From assembly GCF_003597675.1 (NCBI RefSeq), contig NZ_CP030827.1, positions 2,108,001 to 2,172,000 on the forward strand: a DNA stretch of 64,000 nucleotides, read 5' to 3'. This document shows, in pieces, positions 18,391-27,833 of this stretch. The position numbers were made by a program, and so were the translations under genes. Under the pieces are notes generated by a model. That model did no database searches and had not been told where the DNA came from. It saw only the letters and a program-made list of their open reading frames with translations. Numbering within the stretch: the stretch's first letter is position 1; each line of letters starts with the position of its first letter. This DNA comes from Neorhizobium sp. NCHU2750 (GTDB lineage Bacteria > Pseudomonadota > Alphaproteobacteria > Rhizobiales > Rhizobiaceae).

Positions 18391-20835
18391 TTATCTCTTT
18401 CCGGCGATCCTACGCGTAAGCCGCGTGGACCGTGATCTGCTGTCATGGATTGCTCGGCCCCGGTTGGAAGCCGATGATATGAACCTGTCTATCCAACGTG
18501 TGGTCGCGGCACCGGTCTGCTCGGCGACCGGAACGAGACGGGCGATCGATGATAGGGACGAGCCGCCCACCGCATACTGATAACGCCACACACCTTCCGA
18601 CAGGATGGGAGCCGGGTTGCACAGGATCCTGTCCGACGCCCATCTTGCCCATGCCGACGGAAGCAGGACGCGCGAGCGGTTGGGAATCAGGAACCCCCGT
18701 TCGTGCAGGAACAGAGCGCCGCAGGCGCGCAGGTGATGGGCGAGGATCGCCACCGAAGGCGAAACGTAGTTCTGGGCGGGCTTGCCTGCGATGACCGAAC
18801 GATAGAGGAACGGGTTTCGAGACTCTTTTCTTTCGAGCCTGTAGAGACCGTCCGATTCCACTCCATCGAACCGAACCGAGAAGAATCCACGTTCCTCTTC
18901 GAGCTTTCCGATCGCGGTATAACCATGGACGCCATCGGTGTCCGGCACGTCTGACCGCGCGCCCTGCGGTGTCGGCAGCGGAGTGATCGACATCCTGAGA
19001 ATGAATTCACCCCTGATGCGTTCGTCAGCGCATCTGACGGCGTAACGGGGAAGCGCCCATTCCGACATGCCGTTCCAGACCTCAACGACGGCCCCGGAAG
19101 CGCCCGCGGCTGCCTTGATACGTTCGGCCACCGCGAATGGAACCGGGCCGTTTATCCGGACCAGATCCTTGCCGGCGAGTTCGTATGCCAGAGGGTTCTG
19201 CAGGATGCGGCGAACGGGGTAGTGCCGAAGGAGCGTCATCTCCAGCCATCCCGCATCGGCGAATGAGCGCAGGATATCCCATTCCGAAGGCCGGTCACCC
19301 TGAGGGAGCCCTCTGAGGATGATCTCTATGGCCTCGGAAAAGGAAAGCCCGCGGGCCGTGCGTTCATAGAGAGCTTCCGCGATCGTCAGCAGTTCGTCGC
19401 ATGGCGGTGTTCTCGTGCCATGCCAGTCCTCGATCGTGGAGACGACTTCGGGAACGGTGCCATGGTGGAATTCGTCCTCGGATATCTCTCGCGTGTGGTC
19501 GAAGGCGAGACGGCGCATCTCGCCGACCTCGTTGGCACGAGGCACAAGGAGGATCTCGCGCGTCTCCCTGAGGCTTCGCGCGACGAACAATCCCGTGTGA
19601 ACACCCGCCGGGAATGCCAGGCCAGACTCGTGTTGATCCATTGCGATCGGCTTGCCGTTTCGCTCAACGCGCATGGATGCCGGAAGCGGCCCGGAGATGA
19701 CGGGAGCCAGTGGCGTGCGTCCAAGATATGCGCCGCCGACCCTGATGCCGTCACGCCAACCGAACTCGCGGGAAGATCCCACGGGTTGAGTTTGCCCCTC
19801 GATCCTGTTGCGGAACCTCGCGACGACCCACTCCCCGTTCAGTCCGGCAACGGATCGGACAGCCTCGAGACTGTCCCCGGTAAGTTTGGAGCGCTTCATC
19901 AGCAGGATGTTCGATGGCGACGCCATGGCCCGGTACTTGCCGAACCCCAGACTGTCCAGAAACACGATGCCGTTCCGCACGAGCTTTCCGATGGGCTTGG
20001 GGATGTATCGGAGAGCGTCCTCCGGAGTGAAGATGGCAACGCGCTCGCCCAGTGGTGAGACCCGGAACATCTCGTGCTCACCGAACGCGCTTTCGGCAAT
20101 CTCGATCTCCTCGAGCGCCGCCTGCTCTGCAACGATCGAATACCAAGCCTTCCAGAACGGCGTTTCCATGTACTCGCGCACGCCGCGTCTTCGCGCCACT
20201 TCGAATTTCGCGAAGTTGTACACGAAGGACTGCATCGTATCGCTACGCATCTTAGACGTCTGGATCTTGTTCGTGACGGTCAGCGGCTCCAAGAGTTGCT
20301 CGGCCGGAATGAGATCCCGCGCCCTGCGGAGCTCCACCTTGTGCCGCCATGTCGGAAAGGCCATCTGCAGCGTGCGGCCGATCCTGTTGATGTGGGCAGG
20401 AACGGTTTCTGGAAGCACAAGTTCGATGCTGTGGTCAGTCCTGAGGAAATCTCTCAGATGTTTCCACATGAGGTCGAGGCCGTTCATGGATGCCCCAGTG
20501 AAGTACTCGTTGAGTTGCTTGCCGAGGAGGTCATCCCGAAAATCGCGGTCGCCAGGCACCCTGGTATCCGTCGTCTGCATCCAGCAGAGGAAGACAAGTA
20601 TCCTCACGTAGTCGGGGGCGTTCCCCTTACGCGGAGCGATGTCTCCCGATAGGCGCGCCTTCAATATATCGATATGCGGAAGGCTCCTGATGAGCATCCT
20701 CCGAGCTTCATCGAGATCGGACACACCAAAGATGTCGAGAAGATCCTGGTCAGCCACATAGACGCTGCCGATCGGCCCAGCACTGCCGGGACCAAGGAAA
20801 TACCTCTCAATACACTCTGTCTCGAAATCCTTCAT
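18391..20835 (-). CDS. druF: DruF-like protein, Druantia type II subunit
   Basis: An 814-residue soluble protein without a motif I can name. The N-terminal third is rich in charged helices; the rest mixes hydrophobic and basic patches, and the C-terminus is strongly basic (Arg/Ser-rich), suggesting nucleic-acid contact. The ATG at 20835 is preceded by a GAGGGG ribosome binding site. It lies 42 bases after the methyltransferase stop and three bases before druG begins. Assignment as DruF is by operon order and size next to clear DruM and DruE homologues. Confidence 0.7.
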   Translation of the reverse strand: MKDFETECIERYFLGPGSAGPIGSVYVADQDLLDIFGVSDLDEARRMLIRSLPHIDILKARLSGDIAPRKGNAPDYVRILVFLCWMQTTDTRVPGDRDFRDDLLGKQLNEYFTGASMNGLDLMWKHLRDFLRTDHSIELVLPETVPAHINRIGRTLQMAFPTWRHKVELRRARDLIPAEQLLEPLTVTNKIQTSKMRSDTMQSFVYNFAKFEVARRRGVREYMETPFWKAWYSIVAEQAALEEIEIAESAFGEHEMFRVSPLGERVAIFTPEDALRYIPKPIGKLVRNGIVFLDSLGFGKYRAMASPSNILLMKRSKLTGDSLEAVRSVAGLNGEWVVARFRNRIEGQTQPVGSSREFGWRDGIRVGGAYLGRTPLAPVISGPLPASMRVERNGKPIAMDQHESGLAFPAGVHTGLFVARSLRETREILLVPRANEVGEMRRLAFDHTREISEDEFHHGTVPEVVSTIEDWHGTRTPPCDELLTIAEALYERTARGLSFSEAIEIILRGLPQGDRPSEWDILRSFADAGWLEMTLLRHYPVRRILQNPLAYELAGKDLVRINGPVPFAVAERIKAAAGASGAVVEVWNGMSEWALPRYAVRCADERIRGEFILRMSITPLPTPQGARSDVPDTDGVHGYTAIGKLEEERGFFSVRFDGVESDGLYRLERKESRNPFLYRSVIAGKPAQNYVSPSVAILAHHLRACGALFLHERGFLIPNRSRVLLPSAWARWASDRILCNPAPILSEGVWRYQYAVGGSSLSSIARLVPVAEQTGAATTRWIDRFISSASNRGRAIHDSRSRSTRLTRRIAGKR

Positions 20836-20877
20836 CCACCGCCCCCCTCAAAGCGTCCCAGATGCTGTTATTTCCCG

Positions 20878-22695
20878 CTAGCGCAGATGGAGATTCCGGG
20901 GGAAAGCAGCCGCCCTAGCCTCCATGCCCTGACCGCCATAATGCAGAACCACATGCGGCACCTTGAGCGATGCGTCCGAGAGATGCGTATCCTCGAACGT
21001 TAGACTTGCGAACACTTGCGGCGCTGTGCCTTCACCCAGAAGGACGGCAGCGCCGTCTTCGGGGATCGAGAGAGGCGGGAGTTCGGAGACGCGCCGCTCG
21101 AATAGCTGGTCATGGAGCAGCTTGAGACGTGAACGAAGGTATCGGACCGGGATATCCACCTCCAACCGCCCACCATGAGACCCGATGATGGCAAGCAGTT
21201 GGACGATAGCCCGGTCGATCGCGTCCACATCTCCCTCCTTGGTCAGAGGAAGCGCGATCGTGGAAGCTGCCTCGACAGCTTTGGCCTGCTGCTGTTCGTA
21301 GACCGCAACCAGATCCTGATGGGCGAACTTGTCGCGAGAGGCGCGCCATTCGTCCCGGCGACGACGGGGAGTCGCATTGCTGAGACGATAGCCGTTAGCC
21401 GTAACGGTATCTGCCGGGATCGGCTCACCCCAGCCTGCTGGCCAGTATGTGCCGCTGCCATATCCCTCGCCGGATCTCTCCGAGTCGTTCTTCTTGTTCA
21501 TGTAGCGCTTCACCATGGGGGGAAGCTTGCGTCCGCTGGCGATGACTTCCGATGTCATCCTCGCAGGAATACCTTCAACTGCACCTGCCAGAAGATGGCG
21601 CACGAGCTTGTCCATGAAGAATGGCGGTACGGCGTTTCCGACCTGACGATACTGGGCTTCGCGTGAACCGAAGAATTCGAAAGAGTCCTTGAAGCCTTGG
21701 AGACGCGCGCCTTCCCGGACGGTGAGCGCGCGGTCGTGCCTCGGATGTGTGAAGCAACCCGACGTCACATTGCTGAAGCCGGCGGAGATGGTATAGGCAG
21801 GCGTTTCCTCATGGAGCCGTCCATAGAGCGTGGCGTAATCGGTCAGCCTGACCTTTCGGAACCTGTCAGGCAGGAGGTCCGGGGGAATGTCTTTCCAGCT
21901 TCCTCCTTGGGGGACATTCGAAACCCTCTTCCTGTTCGTTTCCGACAGGGTGTTGGCATGGTGGTTCGGCACCAGTCCCGCAGTGTCGCGAACGAAACGC
22001 TGGAAGTCAGTCTGCGGGCCTGCTGGGCCGAGCTTCGCGAGCGCCGATGCATCCGTATCGCATTCGAAAAGGTCGCTGATGGCCTCATGGACACTCACAT
22101 ATGCGGGGAGATCGCCGGAAGAGACGGAAGCATTGGAGTGGTGGGGGAAATTCGCGGGGATGGGATCAACTGTGGCGACGAGTATGAATCGGTTGCGAAG
22201 CTGCGGAAGTCCGTAGTCTGCCATGTTCACCACGTCGGCAAACACATTGTACCCTCTGTCCTCAAAAAGCTTGAATAGCTCTCGTACAATGACAAGGTTT
22301 TTTCCGTAGACTACACCCGGCACATTCTCCATGACTACCCGGCGCGGCTTGCGGCCGACGGCGGTAAAGCCATCCAGAAGGCGGATGAAATGGACGAAGA
22401 GGGCATTGCGAGGGTCATCAAGGTGGAAGACCCCCATGGTGCTGACCGCTTGGCATGTTGGACCAGCAAAGAACCAATCGATCTTCTCTATCCCCGCCCG
22501 CTCAACCACGTCCGCCGCGGATACCAGGGATACGTCGCAGCAGTCTACTACGGCCTCAGGGTGGCTTTTGCGAAAGGTCCGCGTCGCATCAGCATTGATA
22601 TCAAGTGCCCATTTGACTTCTAGGTCAGGTATTGCCGCACTCGCGCCCGCTGACATACCGCCGCAGCCTGAGTAGAGATCTATTGCAGTCTGCAT
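20878..22695 (-). CDS. druM: DruM-like DNA cytosine-5 methyltransferase
   Basis: A 605-residue C5-cytosine methyltransferase. Motif I is AIDLYSGCGGMSAG at the N-terminus, the catalytic loop reads GPTCQAVSTMG, motif VI is MENVPG, motif VIII is QLRNRF, and motif X is QVGNAVPP around residue 360. The remaining C-terminal about 230 residues are an extra domain of unknown type. The nucleophile Cys is present, but the normally invariant Pro before it is Thr. It is first in the Druantia operon, transcribed leftward from about 22700. In type II systems this enzyme presumably marks self DNA. No typical ribosome binding site is seen before the ATG. Confidence 0.85.
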   Translation of the reverse strand: MQTAIDLYSGCGGMSAGASAAIPDLEVKWALDINADATRTFRKSHPEAVVDCCDVSLVSAADVVERAGIEKIDWFFAGPTCQAVSTMGVFHLDDPRNALFVHFIRLLDGFTAVGRKPRRVVMENVPGVVYGKNLVIVRELFKLFEDRGYNVFADVVNMADYGLPQLRNRFILVATVDPIPANFPHHSNASVSSGDLPAYVSVHEAISDLFECDTDASALAKLGPAGPQTDFQRFVRDTAGLVPNHHANTLSETNRKRVSNVPQGGSWKDIPPDLLPDRFRKVRLTDYATLYGRLHEETPAYTISAGFSNVTSGCFTHPRHDRALTVREGARLQGFKDSFEFFGSREAQYRQVGNAVPPFFMDKLVRHLLAGAVEGIPARMTSEVIASGRKLPPMVKRYMNKKNDSERSGEGYGSGTYWPAGWGEPIPADTVTANGYRLSNATPRRRRDEWRASRDKFAHQDLVAVYEQQQAKAVEAASTIALPLTKEGDVDAIDRAIVQLLAIIGSHGGRLEVDIPVRYLRSRLKLLHDQLFERRVSELPPLSIPEDGAAVLLGEGTAPQVFASLTFEDTHLSDASLKVPHVVLHYGGQGMEARAAAFPRNLHLR

Positions 22696-22929
22696 AGCGT
22701 TACTGGACCTGTATACACTGACCTCTGAAGGTCAAATTAAACTCGCTTAACCTATGGTAGTAGCCAACCATTCAGCCGATCAAGGATCTGGTACGCAGGA
22801 AAAGACTCTCTCCATAGAAATTCGATATCACTCAATCAAGATTGCACGAGGCTGAACGACAGCGCGACATATTCTCTCAATCCCGCGTGCAAAGAGCAGT
22901 CAATCTACTTTTCGTCGCCCCACTGGAAG

Positions 22930-23199
22930 CAATATCTCGATCGTCGCTTCAGGATCTCTTCGCCGGATCCTGGATGGCGGGGTGGTGCTGTCACCCCGAT
23001 CTACGCGGTGACGGAAACTCGTCGGCTGCCTGCCAAGGCGCAGAAGTTCATCGAGTTCCTCAAAACGCGTCTCCGGCAGGATGCTCCTTTGAGAACGAAC
23101 CTCGGCAAGGCGGTCAATGAAATAGAAAGGCCCGAGGGCGCAGCCGATACAGGCAATCATCGAATACGGCAAAAATCGCTTGACCTAAAGTATAGTTGA
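22930..23199 (+). pseudogene. 3' remnant of a LysR-type regulator gene
   Basis: The frame ending at the TAG at 23197 encodes GGAVTPIYAVTETRRLPAK-AQKFIEFLKTRL, which looks like the C-terminal end of a LysR effector domain (pattern YAV-x-RRLPAK-x-FI-x-FL). No HTH or start is present upstream, and nearby frames look scrambled, so the gene has lost its 5' part. It lies just ahead of the SoxR-controlled pump promoter; a LysR gene may once have regulated the pump. Bases 22696-22929, between the druM start and this remnant, hold only promoter-like AT-rich sequence. Confidence 0.6.
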
Positions 23200-23210
23200 G
23201 GTCTTATCAA
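23180..23210 (+). promoter_or_regulatory. SoxR box in promoter of the efflux operon
   Basis: The dyad GACCTAAAGTATAGTTGAGGTC (23182-23203) closely resembles the SoxR site CCTCAAGTTAACTTGAGG. It sits between -35 TTGACC (23180-23185) and -10 TATCAA (23205-23210) with a 19-base spacer, the stretched spacing characteristic of MerR-family activation. It matches a second copy upstream of sodB at 29866-29896. It predicts redox-dependent activation of the downstream pump by the island's SoxR. Confidence 0.8.
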
Positions 23211-23287
23211 GATGTCTGGGCCTGCCGTTGCAGGCTCCGCGGGCGTGCCGTTTGGCCACCGCAGCCAACGACAACCCGGACACGTCA

Positions 23288-24487
23288 ATGACCTTTAAAA
23301 TCTCCAGAATGCCTCTCTACCTGCTTTTGCCAGCAGTGCTTGCCTCATGTGACGCTTCAGACGGAGGGTCGCAAGCGGCCTACCCTCCCCCAGCAGTCAA
23401 GACAATATCTCTCAGGGCCGAGGACGTACCTCTCCGCAAGGAGTATCCTGGACGCCTGCTGCCAATCAGGCTCGCGGAAGTTCGCGCCCGTGTGACTGGT
23501 GTCGTCCTTGCACGGACGTTTGCTGAGGGTACGGATGTCAGCGCCGGAGCGATCCTCTTCCAGATCGATCCCGCCAAGTTCGAGGCGGCGGTCTCGGCGG
23601 CCGAGGCTCAACTGGAGCGATCCAGCGCAGCGCTCTCGCTTGCCGTCCAGCAGGAGTCGCGTGCCGATGCCCTGATCCAGAAAAACGTTGCCACGAAGGA
23701 TCAGTTCGACATCGCTGTCGCCACGCGCAAGCAGGCCGAGGCGGAAGTATCGGTGGCCAGGGCCAACCTGCGGACCGCCGAACTCGAACTCGGATACGCG
23801 TCCGTCCGCTCTCCGATCGACGGTCGCATCGGTGCGGCGCTCGTTACGGAAGGTGCATTCGTCCGACAGGAAGACGGAACCCAGATGGCTACCGTGCGCG
23901 ACCTGAACTCCGTCTACGTGGACTTCACAGCGCCCCTGTCCGATCTGAACAAGGTTCAGAATGACATCGCTTCCGGCGCGCTGGGAAGCGCTGATGCAGA
24001 TGGTGCGATCGAGTTGGTGACCAATGACGGAAGCACGTTTGGGGAACCCGGCAAGCTTCTGTTCTCGTCGGCCGTCGTCAACGAGACGACCGGACAGGTC
24101 TCGCTCAGGGCGGAGTTCCGCAATCCGAACCGCACTCTGCTTCCCGGAACCTACGTGCGTGTCCGCATGACACAGGGCGTTGCCGAGCAGGCCGTCCTGG
24201 TGCCACAGCGCGCCGTCCAATGGGATACTCTTGGTCAGGCTAAAGTGATGACCGTGCAAGACGGCAAGGCTGTTCCTCAGCCGATCGTCACGTCGCAGTC
24301 GGTAGGCAACCGCTGGCTCGTCACGACGGGTCTGAAAGCGGGCGACCAGGTCATCATCGATGGCGCTGAGAAGGCGATGCCAGGCAGTCCCGTTACCGCA
24401 CAGGCGATCGCTGATCCGTCCGGGAAGGACGCCGCCGCCTCCACCACTGACTGCGCGTCCACCTGCGATCAGCAGGCGAATCTCTAA
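23288..24487 (+). CDS. RND efflux periplasmic adaptor lipoprotein (MFP/HlyD-like)
   Basis: About 399 residues. A lipoprotein signal with lipobox LASC ends near residue 21. The adaptor core follows: barrel-sandwich half-motifs around VRARVTGVVLARTFAEG and SVRSPIDGRIGAALV, a coiled-coil hairpin at about residues 110-170, then beta-barrel and membrane-proximal domains. It bridges an inner-membrane RND pump to an outer-membrane channel. The ATG at 23288 is chosen because it gives a short n-region before the lipobox; an in-frame TTG at 23228 is possible. It lies ten bases before the pump gene and is driven by the SoxR-box promoter. No outer-membrane channel gene is nearby. Confidence 0.85.
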   Translation: MTFKISRMPLYLLLPAVLASCDASDGGSQAAYPPPAVKTISLRAEDVPLRKEYPGRLLPIRLAEVRARVTGVVLARTFAEGTDVSAGAILFQIDPAKFEAAVSAAEAQLERSSAALSLAVQQESRADALIQKNVATKDQFDIAVATRKQAEAEVSVARANLRTAELELGYASVRSPIDGRIGAALVTEGAFVRQEDGTQMATVRDLNSVYVDFTAPLSDLNKVQNDIASGALGSADADGAIELVTNDGSTFGEPGKLLFSSAVVNETTGQVSLRAEFRNPNRTLLPGTYVRVRMTQGVAEQAVLVPQRAVQWDTLGQAKVMTVQDGKAVPQPIVTSQSVGNRWLVTTGLKAGDQVIIDGAEKAMPGSPVTAQAIADPSGKDAAASTTDCASTCDQQANL

Positions 24488-24497
24488 GGACCACGAC

Positions 24498-27400
24498 ATG
24501 CCTCAATATTTCATCGAGCGGCCCGTCTTCGCATGGGTCATCGCTTTGGCCATCGCGCTTGCGGGGGCAATTGCAATCCCTTTTCTCCCGATCTCGCAGT
24601 ATCCGAATGTGGCGCCGCCGACCATCTCGGTGACGACCAGCTATCCCGGCGCGACCCCGCAAAACCTCTACGACAGCGTCACCAAGCTGATCGAGCAGGA
24701 GATGAACGGCGCGGTCGGAATGCTCTACTACGACTCGGTCAGTGACAACCAAGGAAGCGTGACGATCAACATCACCTTCCAGTCAGGGACCGACCCACAG
24801 ACTGCGACGGTCGACGTTCAGAACCGCATCAGCCGTGTCGAGGCGAGACTTCCTCCGTCGGTCCGCCAACAGGGCATCCGCGTCGAGGAGACGAGCAGTG
24901 CCTTTCTTCTCTTCGTCGGACTTATCTCGACGGACGGAAGGCTGAATGCCATCGATCTCGGTGAATTCGCCACCCGCAACGTAATCGACGAACTTCGTCG
25001 TCTTCCGGGCGTGGGCAAGGCGCAGCTCTACGCGACCGAGCGGGCGATGCGGGTCTGGATCGACACCAAGAAGCTGGTCGGTCTCAACCTCACTGCGAAG
25101 GATGTCACTGACGCAATCGCCGCGCAGAACGCCCAGGTGTCCTCCGGCAGCATAGGTGCGCAGCCGAACACAAACGGCCAGGAGATCTCGGCAACGGTTT
25201 CCGCGACTGGCCAGCTTTCGTCGGCTGAAGAGTTTGCCGAAATCGTGCTTCGAGCGAACCCGGATGGTTCCGTGGTCAGGCTCGCCGACGTCGCACGGGT
25301 TGAATTCGGCGGTCAGAGCTACTCGATCTCATCGAGCATCAATGGCCAGGAAGCTGCAATGATCGGCATCCAGCTCAATTCCACAGGCAACGCTCTTATC
25401 ACGGCAGAGGCCGTCAAGACGCGCATGGCCGAACTCGCCCAAACCTTCCCGGAAGGGATCAAGTTCGAGATCCCTTACGACACCACTCCGTTCGTTTCGA
25501 TCTCGATCGAGAAGGTCATCCACACGCTTCTCGAGGCTGTCGGCCTTGTCTTCGTGATCATGTTCCTCTTCCTCCAGAACTTCCGGTACACGCTGATCCC
25601 GACGCTCGTCGTGCCCGTGGCGCTGCTTGGCACCTGCGCAGCGCTCTATCTCTTCGGGTTCTCCATCAACGTCCTGACCATGTTCGCGATGGTCCTTGCG
25701 ATCGGCATTCTTGTCGACGACGCGATCGTCGTGGTCGAGAACGTCGAACGGATCATGCACGAGGAGGGATTGCCACCCAAGCAAGCGACCGTGAAGGCGA
25801 TGAAACAGATCACCGGGGCTGTCATCGGCATCACGGTGGTTCTGATCGCCGTCTTCGTCCCCATGGCATTCTTCCCGGGGGCCATCGGCATCATCTACAA
25901 GCAATTCTCGCTGACCATCGTGATGTCGATGGTGTTCTCCGCCCTCATGGCTCTGACGCTTACGCCAGCGCTTTGTGCGACGATCCTCAAGCCGATCTCG
26001 CATGATCACAAGAAGAACTGGTTCTTCAGAGGTTTCGACCGCGTCATAAACAAGACGACGGACGGCTATGGATGGGTGATCGGCGGAAGCGTGAAGCGGA
26101 GCGTCCGCATGATGATCATCTATCTCGCGATCTTCGCCGGGCTTGGATACACCTACATGCGGCTCCCAACGGGATTCCTTCCACTCGAAGACCAGGGCTA
26201 CGCGATCGCGACAACCCAGCTACCAGCCGGCGCGACAGGCGAGCGCACGAAGGAGGTTCTCGATCAGGTCGACAGTTTCTTCCTCAACCGCTCCGGCGTT
26301 GAGAAGATCGTGACCATTCTGGGCTTCGGCTTCAACGGAAACGGCCAGAACGCAGGGATCTCTTTTGCCACCTACAAGGACTGGGCCGAGCGTGGACCTG
26401 CCGACTCTTCTGACGCTATCGTCGGATCCGCGCTGGGAGCACTTGCGGGCCTGCCTGAAGGATCCGTGTTCACGCTGACGCCTCCGCCGATCGCGGCTCT
26501 CGGAAATGCAAGTGGTTTCAGCTTCCGGCTCCAGGACAGGGGCAACCTCGGCAACGCTGCCCTCGTGGAGGCTGCCAATGGACTTCTGATGAAGGCCTGG
26601 CAGAGCCCGGTTCTGCAATACCCCTACATCGAGGGTCTTCCGCCTGCAGCGCAGATCATGCTCGACATCGACCGTAGGAAGGCCAACGCCTACGGTGTGA
26701 CCTTCGATGAGATCAACGCCGTCCTCTCGACATCGATCGGGTCGAACTACGTGGCAGACTTCCCGAACTCCGGGCGGATGCAACGCGTCATCGTGCAGGC
26801 GGAAGCCGCTGAGCGCATGGACGTCTCCAGTCTGCTTGAGCTCAATGCGCGAAACGGTAAGGGTGAGATGGTACCATTGTCCGCGTTCACGACGGCCCGC
26901 TGGGCACTCGGTCCGACCCAGGTCGTCGGTTACAATGGTCTCCAAGCTGTCAAGATCAGTGGTGGCGCAGCACCCGGCTTCACCAGCGGTGATGCCATGG
27001 CGGAGATGGAACGTCTGGCTTCGGAGCTTCCTGCGGGGTTCGGCTTCGAGTGGACTGGGCAGTCCTACCAGGAGAAGGCGTCGGGCAATGCCGCGCCCTT
27101 GCTCCTCGGGCTCTCTCTCGTCTTTGTATTCCTGTGCCTTGCCGCCCTGTACGAAAGCTGGTCGATCCCGATCGCGGTGATGCTCGTGGTGCCTCTTGGT
27201 GCGGTTGGGGCAGTCGTCGCGGTGATGCTCCGCGGTATCCCGAACGACATCTACTTCACTGTCGGCCTCATCACCATAATTGGCCTGTCGGCGAAGAACG
27301 CCATCCTGATCATCGAGTTTGCCAGAGAGCTGCGATCTGAAGGCCGTCCTCTTCTCGAGGCGACAGTGGAAGCAGCCAAGCTCCGCTTCCGCCCAATCGT

Positions 27401-27644
27401 GATGACCTCGTTCGCATTCATCCTGGGTGTCGTTCCTCTCGCTTTCGCGTCTGGTGCCAGCTCGGCAAGCCAGCGTGCGATCGGCACGGGCGTTCTTGGC
27501 GGAATGATTTCGGCGACGGTTCTCGCTGTTTTGCTTGTTCCGACCTTCTTCGTGGTCGTTTCAAAGCTCTTCAGCCGCAACGCCCTTGCAGATCGGTCCG
27601 AGACCCCTCACCAGTCCACCAAGGAGAGCACCCAGGCCGCGTAA
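24498..27644 (+). CDS. RND multidrug efflux pump (HAE1, MexF/AcrB type)
   Basis: A 1048-residue inner-membrane proton-driven exporter. It starts with the typical MPQYFIERPVFAWVIA, has twelve expected membrane helices and two large periplasmic loops, and the central helix carries GILVDDAIVVVENVER with the paired Asp residues of proton relay. The ATG at 24498 follows AAGGA by seven bases. It forms one operon with the adaptor upstream. A SoxR box ahead of a pump suggests export of redox-cycling compounds, as in other SoxR-controlled pumps; the substrate is inference. Confidence 0.92.
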   Translation: MPQYFIERPVFAWVIALAIALAGAIAIPFLPISQYPNVAPPTISVTTSYPGATPQNLYDSVTKLIEQEMNGAVGMLYYDSVSDNQGSVTINITFQSGTDPQTATVDVQNRISRVEARLPPSVRQQGIRVEETSSAFLLFVGLISTDGRLNAIDLGEFATRNVIDELRRLPGVGKAQLYATERAMRVWIDTKKLVGLNLTAKDVTDAIAAQNAQVSSGSIGAQPNTNGQEISATVSATGQLSSAEEFAEIVLRANPDGSVVRLADVARVEFGGQSYSISSSINGQEAAMIGIQLNSTGNALITAEAVKTRMAELAQTFPEGIKFEIPYDTTPFVSISIEKVIHTLLEAVGLVFVIMFLFLQNFRYTLIPTLVVPVALLGTCAALYLFGFSINVLTMFAMVLAIGILVDDAIVVVENVERIMHEEGLPPKQATVKAMKQITGAVIGITVVLIAVFVPMAFFPGAIGIIYKQFSLTIVMSMVFSALMALTLTPALCATILKPISHDHKKNWFFRGFDRVINKTTDGYGWVIGGSVKRSVRMMIIYLAIFAGLGYTYMRLPTGFLPLEDQGYAIATTQLPAGATGERTKEVLDQVDSFFLNRSGVEKIVTILGFGFNGNGQNAGISFATYKDWAERGPADSSDAIVGSALGALAGLPEGSVFTLTPPPIAALGNASGFSFRLQDRGNLGNAALVEAANGLLMKAWQSPVLQYPYIEGLPPAAQIMLDIDRRKANAYGVTFDEINAVLSTSIGSNYVADFPNSGRMQRVIVQAEAAERMDVSSLLELNARNGKGEMVPLSAFTTARWALGPTQVVGYNGLQAVKISGGAAPGFTSGDAMAEMERLASELPAGFGFEWTGQSYQEKASGNAAPLLLGLSLVFVFLCLAALYESWSIPIAVMLVVPLGAVGAVVAVMLRGIPNDIYFTVGLITIIGLSAKNAILIIEFARELRSEGRPLLEATVEAAKLRFRPIVMTSFAFILGVVPLAFASGASSASQRAIGTGVLGGMISATVLAVLLVPTFFVVVSKLFSRNALADRSETPHQSTKESTQAA

Positions 27645-27669
27645 CCCCAGCGGCTCGCTCTCCTTGCCA

Positions 27670-27702
27670 GCAGAAGGGCCGCGGCCGCCGCGGTCCTTCT
27701 GC
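27670..27702 (+). terminator. Strong hairpin after the efflux operon
   Basis: A 15-base stem (GCAGAAGGGCCGCGG / CCGCGGTCCTTCTGC, one G-T pair) with a three-base loop, 25 bases after the pump stop. The following T-run is short (ATTTCT). It probably ends the adaptor-pump transcript. Confidence 0.6.
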
Positions 27703-27833
27703 ATTTCTGCGCTCTCACCGACAGCTTTGCGCGACCTCGTGAAATCGTTCGAGGGGCCATTGCCCGAGACGGAACACCGCGATAATGGCGATTCAATCCC
27801 AATCGTTGACTACGCCTCATTTGGAGAAATGCA

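Noticed and set aside
23357..24499. 380-codon minus-strand frame opposite the efflux adaptor
   Set aside because: Antisense shadow of the lipoprotein adaptor gene.
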